DNA from: Agrococcus casei LMG 22410
GTDB lineage: Bacteria > Actinomycetota > Actinomycetes > Actinomycetales > Microbacteriaceae
Direction: 5' to 3'
DNA length: 64,000 bases
Assembly (NCBI RefSeq): GCF_900163565.1
Contig: NZ_FUHU01000020.1
Coordinates: 186,001-250,000, forward strand
Made by a program: the position numbers and the translations under genes. Under the pieces are notes generated by a model. That model had not been told where the DNA came from, made no database searches, and saw only the letters and a program-made list of their open reading frames with translations. Of the stretch, positions 9,245 to 19,562 are shown piece after piece (the stretch's first letter is position 1; each line of letters opens with the position of its first letter).

Positions 9245-10244
9245 TGAACGACAGCTCCTTCTTGTTGCCGAATATTCCCTGTGGCCTGAATACCACCAGC
9301 ACCATCAGTGCGATGCCGACGAACACGAACGACAGCTGAGCGGCCTGTGTTGACGAGAGGCCGAAGAAGAAGCCGTACTCGTGGGCCACTCCGATGATCG
9401 ATCGCACGCCGTTCAGCAGCGCCCAGAACAGGATTGCTCCGATGACGGGCCCGAACACGGTTGCTGCTCCTCCGAGCAGCAGCGCGGTCCAGAGGTAGAA
9501 CGTCGTCGGAGTCGCGAAGAAGTCGGGCTGCAGCGCTCTCGGCAGGATGTACATGATTCCGCCGAGCCCGCCGAGCACACCGCCCAGCACGAGCACCTGC
9601 ATCTTGTAGCTGAAGACGTTCTTGCCGAGCGAGCGCACGGCGTCCTCGTCTTCACGGATGCCCTTCACGACACGGCCCCACGGGCTGCGGAACAGCGCCC
9701 ACACCAGGACGACGGCAACCGCAACGAGCGACCAGCCGATGATGCGGACCCACGTGTCGTAGGCGCCTGCCTCGAACACCCAGAACCCGTACTGACCGCT
9801 GGGGAGCGGGTTGATCTCCTGGATGTCGGTCTTGATCGACGCTCCGGTCATGCCCTGCGAGCCACCCGTGATCGGGGTGAGCTCGGTGGTGCGAACAGAG
9901 AATCTCACGATCTCTGCAGCGGCGATCGTGACGATTGCCAGGTAGTCGCCGCGGAGCTTCAGCGTCGGGAGTCCGAGGATGAACGCGTAGATGGATGCGG
10001 CAATGATGCCGACGACGATCGCCGACAGGAACGACGCGATCGGGTGCCAGCCCCAGTTCTCGGTTGGTGCGACCACTGCGGTCCAGATCGAGAAGCCGTA
10101 GGCTCCCATCGCCATGAAGCCGGCCTGACCGAAGTTCAGGAGGCCGCCATAGCCGAAGTGGACGCCCAGGCCGATCGCGGCCAGCGCGAATGCTGCGCTG
10201 CTCGAGTCGACGAAGGCGGAGAAGAATGCGTTGAGGATTTCCAT
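9237..10244 (-). CDS. livM: Liv ABC transporter permease LivM
   Basis: This 335-residue inner-membrane permease of the LivHM family has about eight to ten hydrophobic helices. Family motifs are GYGGLLNFGQAGFMAMGAYG, LPTLKLRGDYLAIVTIAAAEI and the coupling loop SPWGRVVKGIREDEDAVRSLGKN cut into adjacent segments, plus VVFRPQGIFG at the C-terminus. It lies 1 bp downstream of livH and overlaps livG. Confidence 0.93.
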   Translation of the reverse strand: MEILNAFFSAFVDSSSAAFALAAIGLGVHFGYGGLLNFGQAGFMAMGAYGFSIWTAVVAPTENWGWHPIASFLSAIVVGIIAASIYAFILGLPTLKLRGDYLAIVTIAAAEIVRFSVRTTELTPITGGSQGMTGASIKTDIQEINPLPSGQYGFWVFEAGAYDTWVRIIGWSLVAVAVVLVWALFRSPWGRVVKGIREDEDAVRSLGKNVFSYKMQVLVLGGVLGGLGGIMYILPRALQPDFFATPTTFYLWTALLLGGAATVFGPVIGAILFWALLNGVRSIIGVAHEYGFFFGLSSTQAAQLSFVFVGIALMVLVVFRPQGIFGNKKELSFNV

Positions 10245-10245
10245 G

Positions 10246-11691
10246 TCAGCCGACCCTTTCCTTGCGACCGAGAATGCCCTGCGGGCGGAACAGCAGCACC
10301 AGAATCAAAATGCCGAGGGCCACTGCGTATCGGATGTCCGCAGGAAGCCAGAGTGTCGAGATCTCAGTCACGAGACCGATGAAGAGCGCACCGACCAGAG
10401 CGCCGAACGCGCTGCCGAGGCCACCGAGCGTGACGGCTGCGAACAGCAGCAGCATGATCGAGAACCCGGTGTCCCAGCGGATCGCTCCACCGATGAAGTA
10501 CGTGTAGAGGAGCCCGGCGAGACCCGTCAGGAATCCGGCAACGATCCACACTGTGCGGATGACGCTGTCGACGTTGATTCCTGACGCGGAGGCCAGCGAC
10601 GCGTTGTCGCTGACTGCGCGAGTCGCCTTGCCCATCCGTGTCCTTGTCAGGAAGTACGCGACTCCTGCCAGCACGATCACGGAGATGCCGGCAGCGATGA
10701 GCACCGACGTCGAGATGTTCGCAGGGCCGATTGCGATGGCAGCGCCTCGGTTGATGCTGAGCTGCTGTGTTCCGCCTCCGATGAGGAACTGGAAGAAGTA
10801 GCGCAGCGCAATCGAGAGGCCGATCGTGACGATCAGCAGCTGCACCATGCCGACCCTTCGCTTTCGCAGGGGTTTGAACAGGGCGAAGTCATGCAGCCAT
10901 CCGAATACGGTGCAGGCGACCAGCGTTATCGCGATCGCCGCAACGATCGGGAGGCTGAACAGCGTTGTGGTCGCGTAGAACACGATGCCGCCGAAGGTGA
11001 GCAGCTCGCCGTGCGCGAAGTTGCTGACGCCGGTGGTGCCGTAGATGAGCGTGATGCCGATCGCGCCGAGTGCCAGCAGCAGGCCGAAGAAGAGGCCGTT
11101 GATGGCACGCTGCGTGAGCGCCGCCATGAATCCCTGGCCGCGAGGCTGCTCTGCAGCCGTCTCGGTTTCGCTGTCGTCGCCTGTCGGCGTCTCAGAGCCT
11201 GTCTCGCTCTCGCCCGGATCCGTCGTCGGCTGCGCAGACGGCGGGTCGCCGAAGGCGAACAGAACGCCCTGCTGAGCAGTCGTTGCGATCTCGAACTCCC
11301 GCGACTCGTGAGCCGGGTCACGAAGCGTGATGCCGTCAGGAAGCGAGTCGACGTTGAGCGTCACCGTGTAGGTGCCCGGGGTCGGAACCCCGACGCTCCA
11401 CTCGCCGCTCTCGTCCGTCGTGCCCGTTCCGGAGAAGCCGGACTCGTCAGTGACGGTGACCTCGACTCCGACGATGGGCTCGCGATCGGAGTCGCGCATC
11501 GAGCCTTGGAATGAGTATGGGCTCTCTTCCTCTTCGGTCTGCTGGATGGACGCGACGGTCTTGCCGTCGTGATCGGTCGCGGCAGTGGCTGTGGCCATGC
11601 CGAGGCCGAGGGTGAGGAGCAGCGCCAGCAGCAGCGCTCCGCCCCATTGGATTGCGTTCCGCACAAGCGGAGCGGGCCCTGCTGTGTTCAC
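10246..11691 (-). CDS. livH: LivH permease fused to an N-terminal extracytoplasmic beta-sandwich domain
   Basis: The 481-residue protein is about 190 residues longer than a normal LivH. Residues 1-38 look like a signal peptide or first helix. Residues about 56-147 (GSMRDSDREPIVGVEVTVTD..., GTTDESGEWSVGVPTPGTYTV) resemble a carboxypeptidase-regulatory/Cna-B type beta-sandwich. Residues 148-186 form a Ser/Thr/Glu-rich linker. The LivH permease follows from about 190 (ALGAIGITLIYGTTGVSNFAHGELLT, ending LLFRPQGILG). The start is GTG 11691 with GGAGGA just upstream. It is the first gene of livHMGF and diverges from guaB. The added domain presumably lies outside the membrane; its role is unknown. 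Confidence 0.9.
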   Translation of the reverse strand: MNTAGPAPLVRNAIQWGGALLLALLLTLGLGMATATAATDHDGKTVASIQQTEEEESPYSFQGSMRDSDREPIVGVEVTVTDESGFSGTGTTDESGEWSVGVPTPGTYTVTLNVDSLPDGITLRDPAHESREFEIATTAQQGVLFAFGDPPSAQPTTDPGESETGSETPTGDDSETETAAEQPRGQGFMAALTQRAINGLFFGLLLALGAIGITLIYGTTGVSNFAHGELLTFGGIVFYATTTLFSLPIVAAIAITLVACTVFGWLHDFALFKPLRKRRVGMVQLLIVTIGLSIALRYFFQFLIGGGTQQLSINRGAAIAIGPANISTSVLIAAGISVIVLAGVAYFLTRTRMGKATRAVSDNASLASASGINVDSVIRTVWIVAGFLTGLAGLLYTYFIGGAIRWDTGFSIMLLLFAAVTLGGLGSAFGALVGALFIGLVTEISTLWLPADIRYAVALGILILVLLFRPQGILGRKERVG

Positions 11692-11825
11692 TTGTCCTCC
11701 GTATCTGTAGCTTCATTGCTCGTGACTACGGTGATTGCAGGCCAGGGCTAGTGGCTGAGTTTCACTTGGGTATTGACACTACACAGCCTCCAGCGAACAG
11801 ATGCGAGGTTTTGGTTACAAATCGA

Positions 11826-11831
11826 TACCAT
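11826..11831 (+). promoter_or_regulatory. -10 box of guaB, leaderless
   Basis: TACCAT lies 6 nt before the ATG at 11838, and no ribosome-binding sequence precedes that ATG, so the mRNA probably starts at the start codon. Confidence 0.5.
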
Positions 11832-11834
11832 TGA

Positions 11835-13343
<1,509 letters not shown>

Positions 13344-13349
13344 GGTTCG

Positions 13350-14243
13350 TCACGCGGATGCGCGAGCGTCCGTTCGCGCAGAAGTCAGAGCAGCCGTCAG
13401 GTCGCCGAATCGCAAGTGGCCGAGATCCTGTTCGACCTTCGGGTGCAGCACGCCGCGGGCGACGAGCACGTTGACGGCCTGAGCACGATCCGTCAGGATC
13501 TCCTGCTGTCGGGCAGGCGGAAGCTGTGCGAACTGTGCGTTCGCCGCTGCATACCGCTGCGCCAGGTGCTGCTGCAGCTGCCGTGACTGAGCCTGTTCGG
13601 CATCGTCATTCGAGGGGTGACGGCGTCGCTTGTGCACCTGGTACAGCACGATGTTGACGACCCCCGCAATGAGAACTCCAATGTGCGCTGCGAGTGGAAC
13701 CGCGAATCCGTCGAACCCCTCATTGCTGATCACGGTGATGTAGAGAATGCTGACAGCCGAGATGGCCATCATGATCAGGCTCATCACCGAGGTTTCGAGA
13801 CGCGCGTTCTTCGAGATGGTGCGTGCGATGGCGTTGCCTGCAAGCAGCACGAGGCCGAGCATCGACATGATCGTGGCGAGCACGATGCGAGTGTCGACAT
13901 TGCTGTAGCCGACGGTGTCGATCTCGAACCGCTTGCCGCCGCCGCCCCAGTAGCTGATCGAGTCGCCGAAGAAGGTCTGGGGGCTGAGCATGAGCATGCC
14001 GAAGAGCAGCCCTGCACCGCCTATGCACGGCAGGATCCACTCTTCGAGCGCGTACGCGAATCCGCGGTTTGCACCGCGTTTGCGCTGACGCTGCGACTCT
14101 TCTGCAGATGCAGAGCTGGTGTAGCCCTTGAGCGTGTCGACGATTGCCAGGTCACGCTGCGCGGCGTAGACCTCAAGCTCGGTCGGGTCGGGTTCTGGCT
14201 CGCGGGCGGCCCAATCGGCTGCGGAGGCGTAAGTGAGCTTCAT
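13350..14243 (-). CDS. Conserved-looking membrane protein of unknown function
   Basis: I do not recognise this 297-residue protein. It has a polar N-terminus of about 65 residues, four predicted membrane helices between about 66 and 205 (IGGAGLLFGMLMLSP, ATIMSMLGLVLLAGNAIA, SLIMMAISAVSILYITVIS, HIGVLIAGVVNIVLYQV), then a cytoplasmic tail of about 90 residues. The tail is rich in Gln, Ala and Arg and could form a coiled coil. No catalytic motif is visible. It converges on guaB with only 6 bp between the stops, and a CACAAT hexamer lies 8 nt upstream of its ATG. Confidence 0.75.
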   Translation of the reverse strand: MKLTYASAADWAAREPEPDPTELEVYAAQRDLAIVDTLKGYTSSASAEESQRQRKRGANRGFAYALEEWILPCIGGAGLLFGMLMLSPQTFFGDSISYWGGGGKRFEIDTVGYSNVDTRIVLATIMSMLGLVLLAGNAIARTISKNARLETSVMSLIMMAISAVSILYITVISNEGFDGFAVPLAAHIGVLIAGVVNIVLYQVHKRRRHPSNDDAEQAQSRQLQQHLAQRYAAANAQFAQLPPARQQEILTDRAQAVNVLVARGVLHPKVEQDLGHLRFGDLTAALTSARTDARASA

Positions 14244-14280
14244 GATGTGCCATTGTGCGCCCTCGATCTCAGCATTGCCT

Positions 14281-14299
14281 GAACACCTGGGTGGTGTTC
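14281..14299 (-). terminator. Possible terminator after the GNAT gene
   Basis: A 7-bp hairpin (GAACACC, loop TGGGT, GGTGTTC) lies 4 bp beyond the GNAT stop on the minus strand. It is short and has no T-tract. Confidence 0.4.
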
Positions 14300-14303
14300 G
14301 CTG

Positions 14304-14897
14304 TCAGGCGAGATCGGGCCATGGGAGAGCGCCCTCGACGTCTCCGCCACTGGTGATCACAGCGTGATGCTGGCGTTCGCGACCGGATGCCCGGGCCAGA
14401 TCGGTCGGTGCCTGCATGTCGTGGAGTCCGAGGTAGGTGAATCCTGCCGCCTTCGCGACCCGCATCGAAGCGATGTTGCCCTCGTAGCAGTTCCAGTGCA
14501 CCTCGGGCCACACGAGGCACCCCTCAGCGTGCCCGACCAAGGTGCGCAGCGCATCCGTCATGAGTCCGCGACCCATGGCGTCGGGATGCAGCCAGAATCC
14601 GACTTCGCGCTCGTCTTCGCGCAGCCCGATGACGCCAGCAAGGGGCCCGCTCACGCGCTCGCGAATCGCCCAGACTCGCTCGTCATGCTCGCCGCGCCAG
14701 CCGCCGGGGGCGAACTCGCGGATGAAGAACTCGGCATCTGAGCGCTGGTACGGCCATGGAGTCTCGAGAAACCGGTGTGCGTCGTCGGTCGAGCAGGCTT
14801 CGACCATGCGCTCGACATCGCTCTCGCGCAGAGCCGTCAGCACGACCTTGCCGCCGAGCACCGGCAGCGACGGCCCGGCGAGAGGCGCCGCAGACAT
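14304..14897 (-). CDS. GNAT-family N-acetyltransferase (RimJ/RimL-like)
   Basis: This 197-residue protein begins VLTALRESDVERMVEA and has IGLREDEREVGFWLHPDAMGRGLMTDALRTL, with the acetyl-CoA loop GRGLMT, then NIASMRVAKAAGFTYLG. That combination is typical of RimJ/RimL-type acetyltransferases that modify N-terminal residues or small molecules. The substrate is unknown. Its start overlaps the trpS stop by 1 nt (TGATG), so it is cotranslated with trpS. Confidence 0.85.
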   Translation of the reverse strand: MSAAPLAGPSLPVLGGKVVLTALRESDVERMVEACSTDDAHRFLETPWPYQRSDAEFFIREFAPGGWRGEHDERVWAIRERVSGPLAGVIGLREDEREVGFWLHPDAMGRGLMTDALRTLVGHAEGCLVWPEVHWNCYEGNIASMRVAKAAGFTYLGLHDMQAPTDLARASGRERQHHAVITSGGDVEGALPWPDLA

Positions 14898-15892
14898 CAG
14901 CGCAGGCCCATCGCCACCATCGCGCGATCGAGCGTCGCGTCGGCCACGGCGCTTGCCCGCTCGGCGTTGGCGTCGAGGATGCGATCGAGCTCGGCGGGGT
15001 CGTCGAGCAGATCGAGCGTGCGGTCGCGAATCGGCGACAGCTCATCGATGACAGCCTCTGCGACGGCACCCTTGAAGGCTCCGTAGCCCTGGCCATCGAA
15101 TTCGGCAACGAGGTCGTCGATCGGGCGGCCCGTGAACGCCGAGAGGATGCCGAGCAGATTCGTCACGCCGGGCTTGTTCTCGGCGTCGACGCGAATCGAG
15201 CCGTCGGTGTCGGTCACTGCTGACTTGATCTTCTTGACCGTCTTGCCGGGCTCGTCGAGCAGCCAGATGATGCCCTTGTCGGTCTCGGCCGACTTCGACA
15301 TCTTGCGAGTCGGATCCTGCAGATCCATGATGCGTGCGGTCTCGCCGAGGATGTGCGGCTTCGGAACCCTGAAGGTCTTGCCGAACCGCTTGTTGAAGCG
15401 CTCTGCGAGGTCGCGGGTGAGCTCGACGTGCTGCTTCTGGTCGCCGCCGACCGGAACAAGATCGGTGTCGTAAAGCAGTATGTCGCCCGCCATCAGAATG
15501 GGGTAGGTGAAGAGGCCGACGTTCGCGGCCTCGACGCCCTCCTTCGCGCTCTTGTCTTTGAACTGCGTCATGCGGCTGGCCTCGCCGAAGCCGGTGATGG
15601 TCGACAGCAGCCATGCCATCTGCGAGTGGGCTGCGACGTGCGACTGCACGTACAGGCACGATGCTTCGGGGTCGATGCCGCCCGCGATGTACTGCGCGGC
15701 GAGGGTGCGCACCTGCTGGCGCAGCACCTTCGGGTCTTTGGCGCTCGTGAGCGCATGGAGATCGACGATCGAGAAGAACGCTTCGCCCTCGGCCTGCAAC
15801 TCGCGCCACTGCATGAGTGCTCCGACGTAGTTGCCGAGGTGCAGCGAGCCCGAAGAGGGCTGCATGCCCGAGTAGATGCGGGGCTTGGTCAT
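14897..15892 (-). CDS. trpS: Tryptophanyl-tRNA synthetase
   Basis: This 331-residue class I synthetase has the HIGH-type motif SLHLGNYVGA near residue 16 and KMSKS in TRKMSKSAETDKG; MAGDILLYDTDLVPVGGDQKQHVELTRDLA marks the TrpRS adenylate region. It charges tRNA-Trp. ATG 15892 is chosen because the protein then begins MTKPRIYSGMQPSSG as in the family; the open frame further upstream overlaps xth and looks non-coding. Order xth-trpS-GNAT on the minus strand suggests an operon. Confidence 0.97.
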   Translation of the reverse strand: MTKPRIYSGMQPSSGSLHLGNYVGALMQWRELQAEGEAFFSIVDLHALTSAKDPKVLRQQVRTLAAQYIAGGIDPEASCLYVQSHVAAHSQMAWLLSTITGFGEASRMTQFKDKSAKEGVEAANVGLFTYPILMAGDILLYDTDLVPVGGDQKQHVELTRDLAERFNKRFGKTFRVPKPHILGETARIMDLQDPTRKMSKSAETDKGIIWLLDEPGKTVKKIKSAVTDTDGSIRVDAENKPGVTNLLGILSAFTGRPIDDLVAEFDGQGYGAFKGAVAEAVIDELSPIRDRTLDLLDDPAELDRILDANAERASAVADATLDRAMVAMGLR

Positions 15893-15902
15893 GTGGGGTT
15901 CC

Positions 15903-16730
15903 TTAGATGTTGTAGTCGACGACGACGGGAGCGTGGTCGCTCCACCGTGTGTCATAGCTGGGGTAGCGGTCGACGCGGTAGTGCTCGACGGATGCCGCGA
16001 GGGCGGGGGAGACCATGTGGTAGTCGATGCGCCAGCCCGTGTCATTGTCGAAAGCCTGGCCGCGGTTCGACCACCAGGTGTACGGCCCGTCGACTTCGCC
16101 TGCGAAACGGCGCCCGACATCCGCCCATCCGTGCCCGGGTCGCGTGACGCCGTCGATCGCCTCGACTTCGCCTTCGCCGAAGAACCCGTCGAAGTAGCTG
16201 CGCTCGGAAGGCAGGAAGCCGCTCTTCTTGCGGTTGCCGCGCCAGTTCTTGATGTCGAACTCGCGGTGGCCGACGTTCAGGTCGCCCACGATCGCAACGT
16301 GCTCTGCGTGCTCGCGCAGCTGCGGCATCCGCTCGTTCATCGCGTCGAGGAACTTGAACTTCTCGACCTGCTTGGGGGTGTCTGCCTCGCCCGAGTGCAC
16401 GTAGGTTGAGACGACCGTGATCTTCGCGCCGCCGATCTCGAAGTCGCCTTCGAGCCAGCGGCCCTTCGAGTCGAAGTCGACCGCGCCGAAGTCTGTGCGG
16501 TGCGCGACGGCCGGCTCGCGAGAGAGTAGCGCGACGCCGGCGCGGCCCTTGGCTGTCGCCTCGTCAGAGAGCACGTGCCAGCCCGGCACGAGCGGCACCA
16601 GGATGTCTTCTGTCGCGCGCACCTCCTGCAGGGTCACGATGTCGGCATTGACCGACTCGAGCCACTCGCCCATGCCCTTTCGCATTGCCGCGCGGATGCC
16701 GTTGACGTTGACTGAAGCGAGCCGAATCAT
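15903..16730 (-). CDS. xth: Exodeoxyribonuclease III (Xth family AP endonuclease)
   Basis: This 275-residue metal-dependent endonuclease/exonuclease/phosphatase fold protein shows VNVNGIRAA, the metal Glu in LQEVRA, STYVHSG, VGDLNVGH (catalytic Asp and Asn), TWWSNRG, DTGWRIDYH and the catalytic SDHAPVV. It cleaves DNA at abasic sites and trims 3' ends in base excision repair. A -10 box TAGGCT lies 7 nt upstream of the ATG, suggesting a leaderless start. Confidence 0.95.
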   Translation of the reverse strand: MIRLASVNVNGIRAAMRKGMGEWLESVNADIVTLQEVRATEDILVPLVPGWHVLSDEATAKGRAGVALLSREPAVAHRTDFGAVDFDSKGRWLEGDFEIGGAKITVVSTYVHSGEADTPKQVEKFKFLDAMNERMPQLREHAEHVAIVGDLNVGHREFDIKNWRGNRKKSGFLPSERSYFDGFFGEGEVEAIDGVTRPGHGWADVGRRFAGEVDGPYTWWSNRGQAFDNDTGWRIDYHMVSPALAASVEHYRVDRYPSYDTRWSDHAPVVVDYNI

Positions 16731-16737
16731 GCCCTCC

Positions 16738-16743
16738 AGCCTA
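16738..16743 (-). promoter_or_regulatory. -10 box of xth
   Basis: On the minus strand TAGGCT ends 7 nt before the ATG at 16730. The intervening GGAGGGC could also act as a ribosome site if transcription starts further upstream. Confidence 0.45.
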
Positions 16744-16754
16744 GTGGCCCCTCG

Positions 16755-17783
16755 CTACTTCGCAGCCTTCTTGCGGCGCTTCTTCTGCTGCTTGCCGAGG
16801 ACCAGCTGTGCCAGGCGCGGGTCGTCGCGCTCCTTGAGCTCGGCGAGCTCGTCGCGCACGCGCTGCAGCCGCTCTTCTTCTGCCTTCTTGTCTGCCGCGA
16901 TCTTCTCTCGCGAGCGCTCGCGCTGCACCTCGAGGGCGGCGTCGAGGCGCGACTCCGAGCCGTCGCCGCGGCCGACAGCGAGGATCGCCAGCGAGATCAG
17001 GTAGATCTGGTTGACGAAGCCGAGCCAGATCAGGATCACGAAGACGGATGCGATCGAGGCGAGCAGCGGGTTGTTCGCGATCGAGCCGAACAGCATCGAC
17101 GCGAAGAACTTGAGCACTGCGAAGGCGCCGGCGCTCAGCAGGGCCGAGCCGAAGAGGTACTTGATGGGCAGCCGCACCTGCCCCGCCCACCGGTACATCA
17201 GCAGCACGATCGCGGTGTCGAGTGCGAGCTGCACCACGAAACCGACGAGCCAGCTGAAGCCGCCGAGGCCGAGCTGCTGGGCGAACGCCTGCGTGACCGC
17301 GAGCACGCTGCTCGAGACGAGCACGAGCAGTCCGATGCCGATCGCGACGCCGAGGTCGGTGAGCTTCAGCACGACCGGGTTCTTGAGCGGGCTCGGCAGG
17401 CCCAGCATGGCGCGAAATCCGAGTCGGCTCGTGGCGATCCAGCGGGTTGCGGTCATGATGATTCCGACTGCCGCCACGACTCCGGCGATGTCGACTGCGC
17501 GGGACTCGACGAGCGTGTTGGGGTTGATGACTCCATTGCCGTCAGCGTCTTGGATCAGCCCCGGAATCTGCCCGGAGATCGACTCGATGATCATCTCGCG
17601 CAGCTCGACGTTGCCGCCGAGCACCTGCATGAAGACCGCGAAGGCGATGAAGAGCCCGGCGAAGATCGAGAAGAACGCCGACAGCGTCATGCCCTGCGCA
17701 TACACGGGCCCGTCATTGCCTGTGTAATGCATGTAGGCGCGCACCGGACGCAGCTGCATGACTCGCTTTATGATCTGCACCAT
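16755..17783 (-). CDS. YihY/BrkB-family membrane protein
   Basis: This 342-residue protein has about six membrane segments, with DGPVYAQGMTLSAFFSIFAG near the N-terminus, the region typical of the YihY/virulence factor BrkB family. The C-terminal 70 residues are a charged, Lys/Arg/Glu-rich probable coiled coil ending KKRRKKAAK. Family function is uncertain; the early assignment as RNase BN is not supported. It lies 24 bp from xth on the same strand. Confidence 0.88.
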   Translation of the reverse strand: MVQIIKRVMQLRPVRAYMHYTGNDGPVYAQGMTLSAFFSIFAGLFIAFAVFMQVLGGNVELREMIIESISGQIPGLIQDADGNGVINPNTLVESRAVDIAGVVAAVGIIMTATRWIATSRLGFRAMLGLPSPLKNPVVLKLTDLGVAIGIGLLVLVSSSVLAVTQAFAQQLGLGGFSWLVGFVVQLALDTAIVLLMYRWAGQVRLPIKYLFGSALLSAGAFAVLKFFASMLFGSIANNPLLASIASVFVILIWLGFVNQIYLISLAILAVGRGDGSESRLDAALEVQRERSREKIAADKKAEEERLQRVRDELAELKERDDPRLAQLVLGKQQKKRRKKAAK

Positions 17784-17822
17784 TCCTCCATTGCAATCTT
17801 TTCAGTGCTCTCGCCAACAGCG

Positions 17823-17828
17823 TAGTGT
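17823..17828 (+). promoter_or_regulatory. -10 box of ptsI, leaderless
   Basis: TAGTGT ends 6 nt before the ATG at 17835, and there is no purine-rich ribosome site, so transcription probably starts at the start codon. Confidence 0.6.
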
Positions 17829-17834
17829 GAAGGC

Positions 17835-19484
17835 ATGTCACAGTTGCACGGAGTAGGCGTAGGACGCGGAATCGCTGCAGGCAAGGCACTGCGGATGCCA
17901 GACAGGCTCACCCCACCGACCGATGCGCCGCTTGAGGGCGACGCCGAAGGCGAGGTGCAGCGGGCGACGGATGCGCTGCACCAGGTCGCGGGCGACCTCA
18001 TGTCGCGAGGCGAGACAGTGGGAGGCGAGGCGCAGGATGTGCTGCAGGCCGCTGCCCTGATGGCGCAGGACCCGGCCCTTGCAGACGACGTTGCCGCGCG
18101 CATCCGTGCTGGTGTGAACGCCGAATTCGCAGTGCAGGAGGCGTTCGGCCAGTTCAAGCAGATGCTGGTCGCACTCGGCGGCTACATGGCCGAGCGCGCC
18201 ACTGACCTCGACGACGTCGCTCAGCGTGTCATCGCACAGCTGCGCGGCGTGCCGGCCCCCGGCGTGCCGATGAGCGACGAGCCGTTCGTGCTGATCGCAC
18301 GCGACCTGGCTCCTGCTGACACCGCGACCCTCGACCTCGACAAGGTGCTCGGCCTCGTCACGCAGGACGGCGGCCCCACTTCGCACACCGCCATTCTCGC
18401 TCGCTCGAAGTCGATCACAGCGATCGTCGGCGTGCCCGAGCTGCTCGACAAGGTTTCAGACCGGCAGTTGATCATCGCGGATGCGCGCAGCGGCGAGGTC
18501 ACACTCGACCCGACCGCCGAGCAGCAGGAGGCCGCTGAGGCCGAGCGCATCAAGCGCGCCGAGGTCGCCAACGCCCCCATCACCCCCGGAGCACTCGCAG
18601 ACGGCACCCCGGTGCAGCTGCTCGCAAACGTCGGCCGCCCGGAAGAGGCTGCGGCTGCGCTCGAGCTCGGCGCTGAGGGTGTCGGACTGTTCCGCACCGA
18701 GTTTCTCTTTCTGGATTCGAAGACGCCGCCGACGGTCGAGCAGCAGACCGAGCAGTATGCCGCGATGCTGCGTGCCTTCGAGGGCAAGAAGGTCGTCGTT
18801 CGCGTGCTCGACGCCGGCGCCGACAAGCCGCTGGCCTTCTTGAACGATGACGACGAAGAGAACCCGGCACTCGGCCTGCGCGGCATCCGTGCGCTGCGAG
18901 CCAACGAGAAGGTGCTGCGCGACCAGCTGCAGGCGCTCGCTGATGCTGACGCCGCGACAGACGCCGACCTGTGGGTCATGGCGCCGATGATCGCCAATGC
19001 TGAAGAGACCGAGTACTTTGTGACGATCAGCCGCGAGTACGGGCTGAAGACCGTCGGGGCCATGGCCGAAGTGCCGTCGATCGCGCTGCAGGGCTCGCAG
19101 GTGCTGGAGCGCTGTGACTTCGTGTCGATCGGCACCAACGATCTCACCCAGTACACATTTGCGGCCGACAGGCTGCTCGGCACAGTGGCGCAGTTTCAGG
19201 ATCCGTGGCAGCCGGCCGTGCTGCGCCTGGTCGGGATGCTCGGCGACGCGGGTGCCGCGGCTGACAAGCCCGTCGGAGTCTGCGGTGAGGCTGCGGCTGA
19301 CCCGGCGCTCGCGGCAGTGCTGGTCGGGCTCGGCGTCACGTCGCTGTCGATGTCGGCTGCTGCGCTCGGCGATGTGCGTGCTGAGCTGAAGAGCGTGACG
19401 CTCGAGGAGGCGCGGGAGCGCGCTGCGCGTGCGCTGACCGCTGTCGATGCGGCTGAGGCTCGGCGGTTCGCTGCGGGGGCTTAG
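17835..19484 (+). CDS. ptsI: PTS enzyme I (phosphoenolpyruvate-protein phosphotransferase)
   Basis: This 549-residue enzyme takes phosphate from PEP and passes it to HPr. The phosphorylated histidine is H184 in GGPTSHTAILARS; the PEP-binding barrel has ANVGRPEEA, GVGLFRTEFLFL, RVLDAGADKPL, GLRGIRAL, FSIGTNDL-like VSIGTNDLTQY and the catalytic Cys in GVCGEAAADP. Length is somewhat short of the enterobacterial enzyme but normal for Gram-positive relatives. No HPr gene is next to it; the only other PTS gene here is the IIA protein at 39966. Confidence 0.96.
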   Translation: MSQLHGVGVGRGIAAGKALRMPDRLTPPTDAPLEGDAEGEVQRATDALHQVAGDLMSRGETVGGEAQDVLQAAALMAQDPALADDVAARIRAGVNAEFAVQEAFGQFKQMLVALGGYMAERATDLDDVAQRVIAQLRGVPAPGVPMSDEPFVLIARDLAPADTATLDLDKVLGLVTQDGGPTSHTAILARSKSITAIVGVPELLDKVSDRQLIIADARSGEVTLDPTAEQQEAAEAERIKRAEVANAPITPGALADGTPVQLLANVGRPEEAAAALELGAEGVGLFRTEFLFLDSKTPPTVEQQTEQYAAMLRAFEGKKVVVRVLDAGADKPLAFLNDDDEENPALGLRGIRALRANEKVLRDQLQALADADAATDADLWVMAPMIANAEETEYFVTISREYGLKTVGAMAEVPSIALQGSQVLERCDFVSIGTNDLTQYTFAADRLLGTVAQFQDPWQPAVLRLVGMLGDAGAAADKPVGVCGEAAADPALAAVLVGLGVTSLSMSAAALGDVRAELKSVTLEEARERAARALTAVDAAEARRFAAGA

Positions 19485-19503
19485 CTGCCGGCTGACCTGA
19501 TCT

Positions 19504-19562
19504 GAACTCCTTTTGGAGTTCGCCTTTCCACGAGATCGCTGCGCGATCTCCTTTTGGAGTTC
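19504..19562. repeat. Intergenic palindrome cluster A (two AACTCC-N4-GGAGTT copies around a hairpin)
   Basis: Copy 1 is GAACTCC-TTTT-GGAGTTC at 19504-19521. Copy 2 is GATCTCC-TTTT-GGAGTTC at 19545-19562, ending inside the stop codon of the minus-strand GTPase. Between them lies GAGATCGC-TGC-GCGATCTC at 19532-19550, a separate 8-bp hairpin. The cluster fills the gap between convergent ptsI and the GTPase gene and may act as a bidirectional terminator. Confidence 0.85.

Noticed and set aside
15893-16120. N-terminal extension of trpS into xth
   Set aside because: The added residues are Ser/Thr/Pro-rich without similarity and overlap xth; the family start is at 15892.
17826-17842. CRP/GlxR-like site TGTGA-N7-TCACA at the ptsI start
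   Set aside because: The spacer is 7 nt, not 6, and the site covers the start codon; the match may be chance.
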